Shown piece after piece: positions 26,451 through 38,400 of a stretch of 64,000 nt of DNA. The stretch spans positions 27,417,363 to 27,481,362 of the forward strand of contig NC_068366.1 of the NCBI RefSeq assembly GCF_020536995.1, written 5' to 3'. Source of the DNA: Dreissena polymorpha (lineage: Eukaryota > Mollusca > Bivalvia > Myida > Dreissenidae). The notes under the pieces were generated by a model. The model was not told the origin of the DNA. It searched no databases and was given only the letters and a program-made list of their open reading frames with translations. The position numbers and the translations under genes were made by a program. Position 1 is the first letter of the stretch. The number at the start of each line of letters is the position of its first letter.

Positions 26451-29400
26451 TAAGAGGATGATGGACTCCAAATGGCATTGTACACCATTGGATAGTAACA
26501 GAGTTATGGCCCTTTGTATCTTGAAAAATTGCTTTTTGTGTGTGTCCGGAGCCATATCTTTGAAGTGCTTTGACGGATTTCATTGAAAGTTGGTATGAGT
26601 ATATAAATGGATAAGAGGATGATGCACGTTGTCGTTGTCCATCGTCCAGAAATATATGTGTCCAGAAGTATATTGGCGGGGGATATCAATTCCACAAATT
26701 TGCTTGTTCTTTTGTTTTTTTGTATAATGTAACATTTCAGAGCTATATCTGATTCTCAGATACCATTCAAGATTTCAACATTAAACTTACAGGATATATT
26801 GTGAGCCGTGTTCTGAGAAAACTGGGCATAATGCATGTGCGTAAAGTGTCATCCCAGATTAGCCTGTGCAGTCCGCAAAAGCTAATCAGGGACGACACTT
26901 TCCGCCTTAACTTGATTTTCAGCAAGGAGGGACTTCCTTGAAACTAAAAATACCATAAAAACGGAAAGTGTCGTCCCTGATTAGCCTGTGCGGACTGCAC
27001 AGGCTAATCTGGGACGACACTTTACGCACATGCATTAAGCCCAATTTTCTCAGAACAAGACACAATGTTATCAATGAAGAGAAGAGCCACGCACAAGAAC
27101 CATAACCCTACACTTTCTTAAAAAGAGTTATTTTCATTTGTTGTTTTTGTATTATGTAAACGTTCAGGGCTATATCTCAGATATGATACAATATTTCAAT
27201 ATAAAACTTCATGGGTGTATTGATATTAATGAGGAGCATTGGCCTTGCACAAGAACCATAACAATACATTTTCTTAAATAAGAGTAATTATTGCTCTTTG
27301 TTGTTTTTGAATGATGTAGCTTTTCAGGACCATACAATAACATACAAGATTTCGTCATAAAAGTTCATGGGTGAATGGATATCAATGAGGAGAATTGATA
27401 TGCATATATCAGGCATTTCCCCAGGCGGTTTTAGAACAGCAGGTGCGCGGTGCTTGGAGTTCAAAATCAATCTCCCCGCGGCGCTTGTTTTTCCGATCAT
27501 GTCGCCGCGACGCTTGAAAATTTCACAAGTGCTCGCAAGGTCTGATCCGAATGTTGTCTGCATTCGGCCGACGACCAGATAAAACGCGCACGCGCTAATC
27601 AGCGGTGTGTGCATAATGGGCTTTGATAAGATGTGCGAACGATTTACGGGTCGTTTATGGGGGTCAATTATGGTGTTTGTCCCCTAATTATGGGCGATAA
27701 TGAACGATTACTACCGGTACTAGTGGCGTAAGAGCAGTTAAAGTTATGCTCAATTGGTTTGTTTGTTTTATTTTAATTGTTAACGACGATTTTAGCGGTA
27801 CTTCAAAAATAAACAGTTACTTTTGTTTGTTGCGGTTGTGGGTAATTTAAGTTATAATTAGAATTAACTGGAATTAGAAGTCTCATTTGATTGCTCCCAC
27901 CCACTACAAATGTTTTCACACTAATTTTTTCATCGGCGACTATAACTTGACAGTACTGACACTTAATTTATTCAGATCAAATAGTTTCTTTCGTATTTAC
28001 GGAATACGCTAATAACACCTAAATACCTGCAACACATTTTTCTTTAGTTTTTGTGCATGACAGAATGATTAGGTCTAAAAAACGACCAGTCCCTGTCTCT
28101 GGCAAATCTGTGATAACTAATTTCTTGGTCAGGATTAATAATGAACCGTCGCTGTCAGAGAGTTCACTAAGTGAACGTGAAAGTGTCCAGGACGTAGCAA
28201 GTGATCATGAGACTTCCCAACCACCAACAAAGCGGTCCAAGCAAACTTCTGGAGGCAAACCGCCTGGCTCCAAGAAATCTGGCGGGGCAGCTTGAAGAGA
28301 TGGGCTCTCTACAGAAAAGTGCTAGGATCGCAGCATTCAAGAATTTGTACTGGTTGATGAAGCAGGAAGTTCCTCACACAACAAACTACCTCCCTCTTAA
28401 TGATCTTGGTAAGTAACTGCGCATTATGATATTCGGACATTGCTTATTTTAATATTTTCTATATCAATAAAGAGCATTTCATAAAGTTGCTTGCTAATAA
28501 AAAATGGATGTTGAATAATTGCTGTTTCAGTGAAGCTCCAAGGCTGCTCCATCCTGGCTAACATGAACCAGGGTCAGAACAACAAAGGTGAATCTCAGCG
28601 CTTTGTACAGGAAGCGGTTCTGGCCATGGGCAACATCATTCGGCAGGACATCCTGACCCAGGCCATCGACTCCCCATGGTACACCATCATGGTGGATGAG
28701 ACAACAGATATATCTGTTATCAGTGAGATGACAGTATATATAAGGTACATTGGGGCAGAACAAGACTGTACAACTTTAATCTAGTAGTTTGTTAGAGCTT
28801 CTGTTGTTAATGGCATTCTGATAAAAATATCTGTTATAATTCCTGATATTTTGATAAACATCTCTGTTATAATTCCTGACATGATATTCATCAGGTTCCT
28901 GAAAGATGGCAGGAGCCAGACAAGATTCCTGTCAATACTGCCACTTAACGACTGCAAGGCAGAGACCATCACTACAAGTCTCACAACACACCTTAGAGAG
29001 CTTGAGGCAGTAGACTTCGGGAAAATGGTGGATGCCTGGCACCAGGAGAAGCCTCGCAGAACAGTGTTTTGAACATGTAATATGTGACTGTATTGTTGTT
29101 GTTTTTCAATCATGTTTTGCTTGCTAATGTCTACTGTTATTCTGCTTTTTATTTAATATTTAAATGCATGACTTGAATGAAATAAATTGAGGACAAATAA
29201 ATAAATAAAAAAAAGAGAAAATGTTGTGTTTTAGAAGCTCCCAAGTAGGGTAGATTTTGATTTAGAACAGTTAAAAACAATTAAAAAAATCGACACGCGG
29301 AATGGGGCAAGCCCCCTTACGCACCAACTCCCGTCCACGCTGTCTTCCCGCTGTGCCTGCCCAAATTCCTGGGGAAATGCCTGATATATGTATATAGGAT

Positions 29401-32400
29401 CTTGCACGAGTGGTCGTTTTGTATTGAATTTTTAGCTCACCTGTCACGAAGTGACATGGTGAGCTTATGTGACCGTGTGATGTCCGGCGTCCTTTGTGTG
29501 TGCGTGTGTGCATGCATCCGTCGAAAATTTGTTAGTGTAGAATGTAGAGGTCACAGTTTTCATCAGATCGTTAGAAAAATTTGGTCAGAATGTATATCTT
29601 GATGAAATCTGGGTTTGGATTGTATTAGGGTCATCTGGGGTCAAAAACTAGGTCACTAGGTCAAAAACTAGGTCATATAATAGGTCAAATAATAAAAAAA
29701 CCTTGTGTAGACAATAGAAGTCGCAGTTTTCATCCAATCTTTATGAAATTTGGTCACAATGTCTATCTTGATGAAATCTGGGTTGGGATTGTATTTGGGT
29801 CACCTGGGGTCAAAAACTAGGTCAAATAATAGAAAAACCTTGTGAAGACAATAGATGTCACAGTTTTCATCCAATCTTTATGAAATTTGGTCAGAATGTT
29901 TATCTTGATGAAATCTGGGTTGGGATTGTATTTGGGTCATCTGAGGTCAAAAACTAGGTCACGAGGTTAAATAATAGAAAAACCGTCAAAAATTTGTTTG
30001 TGTAGACAGTAGAGGTCACAGTTTTCATCCAATCTTTATGAAATTTGGTCAGAATGTTTATCTTGATGAAATCTGGGTTGGGATTGTATTTGGGTCATCT
30101 TGGATCAAAAACTAGGTCACTAGGTCAAAAACTAGGTCACTAGGTAAAATAATAGAAAAACCTTGTATAGACAATAGAGGTTGCAGTTTTCATCCAATCT
30201 TTATGAAATTTGGTCACAATGTCTATCTTGATGAAATCTGGGTTGGGATTGTATTTGGGTCACCTGGGGTCAAAAACTAGGTCAAATAATAGAAAAACCT
30301 TGTGAAGACAATAGATGTCACAGTTTTCATCCAATCTTTATGAAATTTGGTCAGAATGTTTATCTTGATGAAATCTGGGTTGGGATTGTATTTGGGTCAT
30401 CTGAGGTCAAAAACTAGGTCACGAGGTTAAATAATAGAAAAACCGTCAAAAATTTGTTTGTGTAGACAGTAGAGGTCACAGTTTTCATCCAATCTTTATG
30501 AAATTTGGTCAGAATGTTTATCTTGATGAAATCTGGGTTGGGATTGTATTTGGGTCATCTTGGATCAAAAACTAGGTCACTAGGTCAAAAACTAGGTCAC
30601 TAGGTAAAATAATAGAAAAACCTTGTATAGACAATAGAGGTTGCAGTTTTCATCCAATCTTTATGAAATTTGGTCAGAATGTTTATCTTGATGAAAACTG
30701 GGTTGGGATTGTATTTGGGTCATCTTGGGTCAAAAACTAGGTTACTATGTCAAATAATAGAAAAACCTTGTGTAGACAATAGAGGTCACAGTTCTCATCT
30801 AATCTTCATGAAATTTGGTCAGAATGTTTGTCTTGATGAAATCTGGGTTGGGATTGTATTTGGGTCACCTGGGGTCAAAAACTAGGTCAATAGGTCAAAT
30901 ATTAGAAAAACCTTGTGTAGACAAAAGAGGTCACAGTTTTCATCCAATCTTTATGAAATTTGGTCAGAATGTTTATCTTGATGAAAACTGGGTTGGGATT
31001 GTATTTGGTTAGTCAGGTGAGCGATTCAGGGCCATCATGGCCCTCTTGTTAAACAAGTCATCTAAATAAAGATAAAAACAAGTCTTGCCGAGTTTTTATC
31101 TTTATTTAGATGATGAGTTAAATCAATTCAATACAAAACAACCACGAATCTAAGATGCTATTTATAACATGACCAACATATTTTCTTTTTATTTTATGCT
31201 CTTTTCACCGTTAATTATTTAAAGAGTTTAACTGAAGAAATTCGCTGGAATGATGTCATTTCGTCAAAAAAAAGACGTCTTTTCACATTTATATATTTAG
31301 TGCAATAACACCCATGTAATAAGCCCATAAACACTCACAATCAACGAATATTTCGAAAAATAAGGATAACACATAAATAATTAATGTTCCTTATAGCAAA
31401 AGCAGAAATTTCAATGCTAGATGTGGTCTGGTAACATTGATTTAACAAGATACAAAATGCTCTTGTTTTGTTTTTTGGGTGGGACAATATATTCAGACAT
31501 GTTTATGTACCATGTTAGTGTTTGTGTGTCATATGAAAAGATATCATTGAAGGAAATTAAAATGGAATATATTGTTCCACAAAAAATAAAAACGAGCATT
31601 TTGTATCTTGTTAAATCTATGTTACCATACCACAACTAGTGTTGAAATTTTGGTTATTGCTCTATGGAACACTGATTTTTAATGGGTTAACTTTATTTTA
31701 TGAAATATTTTGTGAAATATTTCCTTGATATAAGTATTAATGTTACTTTAAATCTATTTCAACCCCTTTAGTTATCCGCACGCTTTTTGGAGAAAAAGTG
31801 GGGATATTGTTATCTCTGTCTTCTGTCTTCTGTCCGTCCGTCGGTCCTGGCCACTTGCTCCACCTACACTATTAGCACTAGAACCTTGAAACTTGCACAC
31901 ATGGTAGCTATGAGCATATGTGCGATGGTGACAGCGACGGAATTTTGATCTGACCCTGGATCAAAATTTATGGGGGTTGGGGTGGGGCCAGGTCAGAGAT
32001 TTTCCTGCGACCGCGATTGGAAAAAGGCTCATAACTACTGTGTCCCTTCAGATATTGCTTTCATATTTGGTATGCATATGTATCTAGACAGCACCTATCC
32101 ATGCGCATAATTTTTTTTAAACCCTGTGACCTTGACCTTGGGGTCAGTTTTCAAGATTTGAAATCTGCAACCGCGATTCGAAAAAGGCTCATTACTACTG
32201 TGTCCCTTCAGATATTGCTTTCATATTTGGTATGCATGTGTATCTGGACAACACCTTTCCATGCACATACAATTTTTGACCCCTGTGACCTTGATCTTGA
32301 ACTTGGGGTCAGTTTTCAGGTTTTGAAATCTGTGACTGCTATTTGAAAAAGGCTAATAACTACTGTGTCCCTTCAGATATTGCTTTCATATTTGGTTTGC

Positions 32401-35400
32401 ATGTGTATCTGGACAACACCTTTCCATGTGCATACATTTGTTTACCCCTGTGACATTTACCTTGAACTTGAGGTTAGCGTTCAGGTTTTGAAATCTGCAA
32501 CTGCAATTTGAAACAGGCTCATACCTGCTGTGTCCCTTCAGATATTGCTTTCATATTTGGTACACATGTGTATCTGGACAACACCTTTCCATGCACATAA
32601 AATGTTTGAACCTTGTGACCTTGACCTTGAACTTAGGGTCTGCGTTTAGATTTTGAAATCTATAATGTGTTTATTTCTGCCGTCTGTCTGACCATCCTGG
32701 CCACTATCTCCTCGTACACTATTAGCATAAGAACCTTGAAACTTACACACATGATAGCTATGAGCATAGTTCACTATTTGGAATTTTGATCTGACTCTTG
32801 GGTCAAAAGTTATGGGAGCTGGGGTGGGGTAGGAGCAGAGATTTTCGCTCATTTTTTTAGGGGATTTTACATTTACTTCAAATTGATACTGAACATCTCT
32901 TATGACAATACGGTCAATCTCAACTACGCATGGCCCCATTACCAACCCTGGGGAGCCCCTGGGTCAAACATGCTGCGTGGGAATACGCTTCGGCCTCTGC
33001 TGTGCCATTTCTAGTTTTCTTTTGTAATTGCATTTTTATACGCCAAGGCCTAGGAAGCCTACTTGTAGATAAGTCACTGTATAAAATAACGTTATGCTTG
33101 TTTATGAAAGATGAGTACTCAAGCTAAGTAGTGTCTGATCTGCCATTGCAGCCGTCTTCATATGTAGTTGCCCATGTGTTCAATGTAGTCTAGTCTTCCA
33201 TCGCAGCTGTCCTCATTAGTGTTCATGTGTTCAATGTAGTATCTAGTCTTCCATTGCAGCTGTCCACATAGGTGCCCATGTGTTCAATGTAGTATCTAGT
33301 CTTCCATTGCAGCCGTCCACATATGTGCCCAAATGTTCGATGTAATCTCTAGTGTTTTATTGCAGCTATCCTCATAAGTGCCCATGTGTTCAATTTAGTC
33401 TTTTATTGCAGCTGTCCTCATAAGTGCCCATGTGTTCAATGTAGTCTTCCATTGCAGCTGTCCTCATAAGTGCCCATGTGTTTGATGTACATGTAGTCTC
33501 TAGTCTTCTATTGCAGCTGTCCTCATAAGTGCCCATGTGTTCAATGTAGTATCTAGTCTTTGATTGAAGGTGTCCTCATAAGTGCCTATGTGTTCAATAT
33601 AGTATCTAGTCTTCAATTTAAGTTGTCCTCATAAGTGCCCATATGTTCAATGTAGTCTTTAGTCTTCCATTGCAGCTGTCAACAAAGGTGCACATGTGTT
33701 TAATGTAGTCTCTAGTCCTCCTTTGTAGCTGTCCACATAAGTGCCCATGTGATCAATGTTATCTCTGTTCTTCTATTGCACCTGTCATCATAGATGCCCA
33801 TGTGTTCAATGAAGTCTTTGATTGCAGCTGTCCTCATACGTGCCCATGTGTTCAATGTAGTTTCTAGTCTTCTATTGCAACTGTCCTCATAAGTGCCCAT
33901 GTGTTCAAGGTAGTATATTGTCTTCGATTGAAGGTGTCATCATAAGTGCCTTCGATTGAAGGTGTCATCATAAGTGCCCATGTGTTCGATGTAGTATCTA
34001 GTCTTTGATTTAATGTGTCTTCATAAGTGCTCATGTGTTCAATGTATTCTCTGGTCTTCGATTGAAGTTGTCCTCATAGGTGCCCATGTGTTCAATGTAG
34101 TCTCTAGTCCTCCATTGCAGCTGTCCTCATAAATGCCCATGTGTTCAATGCTGTCTTTCATTGCAGCTGTCTACATAGGTGCCCATGTGTTCAATGTAGT
34201 CTCTAGTCTTCCATTGCAGCTGTCCTCATAATTGCCCATGTGTTCTATGTAGTCTTTCATTGCAGCTGTCATCATAAGTGCCCATGTGTTCAATTTATTC
34301 TTCCATTGCAGCTGTCATCATAAGTGTACATGTGCTCAATGTAGTCTTCTATTGCAGCTGTCTACATAGGTGCCCATGTGTTCAATGTAGTCTTCCATTG
34401 CAGCTGTCATCATAAGTGCCCATGTGTTCAATGTAGTCTTCTATTGAAGCAGTCATCATAGGTGCCTATGTGTTCGATGTAGTCTTCTATTGCAGCTGTC
34501 ATCATAGGTGCCCATGTGTTCTATGTAATATTTCATTGCAGCTGTCCACATAGGTGCCCATGTGCTCTTGTCGTTCATTGCAGTTGTCCACATTGTTGCT
34601 GTGTGTTCTAGTCTTTCATTGCAGCTGTCCACATAGATGCCTATGTGGTCAATGTAGTCTTTCATTGCAGCTGTCCACATTGTTGCCTATCTGTTCAATG
34701 TAGTCTTTTATTGCAGCTATCCACATAGGTGCCCATGTGTTCAATGTGGAGCGCATGTTTGTAGCCCACAATGTGTCGAATGGTCTGATGTCTGCCCTCA
34801 GTAACCTGGATGACATGAACGCAGGCCAGACAGCAGTCAACCCTGTCAGGGACGCCTCACAGGTCTGAACACATGCAGCTTTTTTAGTCTGTATAGTTGA
34901 TGGTTAAATTCATATCTGATCTGGATTTAAGGAGTGAGCATCAGTGTACATTCTGAATTCTGGGTTGAGTTTCTGGTCAACTAGTGATACACATGTACTT
35001 TGCTTTTTGGGTCACCTTTTGTCCATCCTGCGTATACAATTCGGTCCAAAATGACACCTTTAAAACTTCTGTGCAGAGATTTATTTAACTTTGCAGGAAT
35101 ATTTCTTGGATTATATCTTTTTAAATTGTTCACACTGTTCTGTCCACTGTATATGTAGGTAAAAAATGAAAACTTAAAATCTTCTGAAACCACATGGACC
35201 AGATGTGTAATTTTACATTGTAGTCTTCAACATTGTGTATTAAAATAATGACCCTTTGTAAAAACAGACATCGCCATGGGGTCACATATTAACTTATACA
35301 GCAAAAGAACTATACATTTTCTTTTCTAAAACAATATTTAAAATGCTACTGTAAGTATCATTGAAAACCATGAATATTCACCACAAGAATATTGCAAGTA

Positions 35401-38400
35401 CTTCGTCTAAATGATTTTGAACAGGAGGTAAGAACATGAACATATCCACTCTTTCAGGTATTTACACATTAAACACAGTTGCAATAAATTAAATGTTTTG
35501 TGTGATTAACATTGTAGTAATTGCAATTGAGATGGATTGAATGCATACAAGTCCAAAGTGCAAGTGTCATGGCCTTATATACCGGTATATAGTTAAGTGT
35601 ATGATTGTTTTGCATGTAGGATCCTACCCTGTTTGGTGTGAAGACTCTTGCAGGGATTAGTGGACTTGTGGCTACGATTGCTCTTATTCTGATCCTCAGC
35701 TCTTCCACTGAAATTATAAGGTGAGTATAAACTGCCTCCTGTTGGTGAAAATGTGTTTGTTTTAAATCAGCTAAGTTGTACGTCAGCATAAGTCTTTTGT
35801 CCCTATCAACATTTTGCTTTAAATGGACTCTTCTTTGAAACCAATTGGTGATATTCTACCAAAAATTACTGCAAAGTTTTTTTGGACGTTACTTTGCCAG
35901 TTTCTCTCAATTTAAATAAATGTATATAAAATGACCGTTGCCATAACAACCAAAAGCTTGAGAAACTATCCAACTTTGAAAATCTTGTGAGAAAATGATT
36001 ACAAGATTTTTAAAAATTATATTTTACAGTATCTTCTTATGAGCGTTTATCGGATACATCTTTAGTCTTAATTATTTTGTTTGGTAAAAGTCCATTATGA
36101 AATTATTTTGATTTGTTAAAAAACATGTACACGAGGGTGTCAAGTCATTTTCCACATATTTCTATGCATGAAAACGAAAATCTTTGGCATTAAAATAAAA
36201 TGAAGCATTTAATCTCAAATATTGTAAAACAGAAAGCCAACACACGGTTACTAGATCCTACAGGATTTAAACGAATCAACAACTGATTTATGTTAAGATT
36301 TGCTAATAGCCAAACATGAGTCACATACATCTTATTTTATCTGTTTGTTGAAAGGTTTGATCAATGTTATTTTATTTGAACACACTAATCATTATGCATA
36401 CTGTTTATTTCCAGGAGGTCATATTTCGAAGTATTCTGGTTTACCCACCACTTGTTTGTAATCTTCTTCATAGGAATTATTATCCATGGCATAGGGTAAG
36501 TGTTGTTGGTACAGTGGTTGTTGGTTTAGGGGAAGTGTTGTTGGTTTAGGGAAAGTGTTGTTGGTTTAGGGTTAGTGTTGTTGGTTAAGGGTAAGTGTTG
36601 TTGGTATAGGTAATTTGTTGTTGGTTAAGGGTAAGTGTTGTTGGTTTAGGGTTAGTGTTATTGGTTTAGAGTAAGTGTTGCTGGTTTAGGGTAGTGTTGT
36701 TGGTTAGGGTAAGTGTTGTTGGTATAGGGTAAGTGTTGTTGGTTAATGGTATGTGTTTTGGGTTTAGGGTATGTGTTGTTGGTTTAGGGTAAGTGTTGTT
36801 GGTTTAGGGTATATGTTGTTTGTTAAGGGTATGTGTTGTTGGTTTAAGGTAAGTGTTGTTGGTTTGGGGTATGTGTTGTTGGTTAAGGGAAAGTGTTTTT
36901 GGTTTAGGGTAAGTGTTGTTGGTTTAGGGTAGTGTTGTTTGTTATGGGTATATGCTGTTGGCTTAGGGTATGTTTTGTTGGTTTAGGGTAAGTGTTGTTG
37001 GTTTAGGGTAAGTGTTGTTGGTTAAGGGTAAATGTTGTTGGTATGGGTAATGTGTTGTTGGTTTAGGGTAAGTGCTGTTGGTTTAGGGTAAGTGTTGTTG
37101 GTTAAGGGTAAGTGTTGTTGGTTTAGGATAAATGTTGTTGGTTTAGGGTAGTGTTGTTGGTTTAGGGTATGTGTTGTTGGTCAAGGGTAGTGTTGTTGGT
37201 TTAGGGTAGTTTTTTTGGTTTAGGGTATGTGTTGTTGGTCAACAGTAGTGTTGTTAGTTTAGGTTATGTGTTGTTGGTCAAGGGTAGTGTTGTTAGTTTA
37301 GGGTATGTGTTGTTGGTTAAGGGTAAGTGTTGTTAGTTTAGGGTAAGTGTTGTTGGTTTAGGGTAAGTGTTGTTGGTTAAGGGTATGTGTTTTTGGTTTA
37401 AGGTAGTGTTGTTGGTTAAGGGTAATTGTTGTTGGTTCAGGGTATGTGTTGTTGGTTAAGGGTAAGTCTTGTTAGTTTAGGGAATGTGTTGTTGGTTTAG
37501 GGTAAGTGTTGTTTGTTAAGGGTATGTGTTTTTGGTTTAAGGTAGTGTTGTTTGTTAAGGGTATGTGTTGTTGGTTTAGGGTATGTTTTGTTGGTTTATG
37601 GTAGTGTTGTTGTTTAAGGGTATATGTTGTAGGTATAGGTAATGTGTTGTTGGTTTAGTGTAAGTGTTGTTGATTTAGTGTAATTGTTGTATGTACACGG
37701 TATGTGTTGGTTTAGGGTATGTGTTGTTGTTTTAAGGTAAGTGTTGTTGATTTAGGGTAATTGTTTTATGTACAGAATATGTGTTGGTTTAAGGTACGTG
37801 TTGTTGGTTTAAGGTAAGTGTTGTTGATTTATAGTAAGTGTTTTTTGTCAATTGTAACTGTTGTTTGTCATGTATAGTCAGTGTTGTTTGAATAGTCAGT
37901 GTTGTTAGTAAGGTATTGTTCTCTTACTTTGATAATATTAAAGGAAAATATTTAAGGAAAATAAGCTGTTCATGTAAATGCAAAGTAATAATTAGTTTCC
38001 ATGCTGGATTCTGCATGTTCAGATCTCCTGTCTATGTGTGTTTGTAGAAGGCTGGTACGCAGACAGACAAATGTGGCAGACCATGACCCGGAGTACTGTG
38101 TCAGCCGCTATGATCTGTGGGGCTCCACCCAGGAGATACGCTGTCCCCTACCCCAGTTTGCTGGTAGCCCACCAGCTGTAAGTCAAGACAGGCATGTTGA
38201 CATACTGTGTACTGGGAATTATTGACTTCTGATGAAATCATTCTTTCTATCTGATGTGAGCATACTCATGTTTTAATATATTTGATAATTTGAGAACCAA
38301 TTGTTTATTTAGTAATCAGAGGTTACAAAAGGTGTGCCACAGACCTGTATTGGCACACTTTGACCTGATGGCTCCAGCAGAAAACCAGCCAGTTTCCCCT

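Noticed and set aside
22288-27061. Treating the two palindromic D elements as one large inverted repeat of the intron
   Set aside because: Each copy is itself a palindrome with its own ends, so cross-pairing of the two is incidental.
33712-34840. Open frames with repeated DSCNRRLE-like text on the minus strand
   Set aside because: Antisense reading of the exon 5 acceptor array.
36494-37905. Telomere-like array (TTTAGGGT text repeated)
   Set aside because: The unit is 20 bp and begins with the exon 7 donor sequence. The TTTAGGG match is only part of the unit and follows from the junction text.
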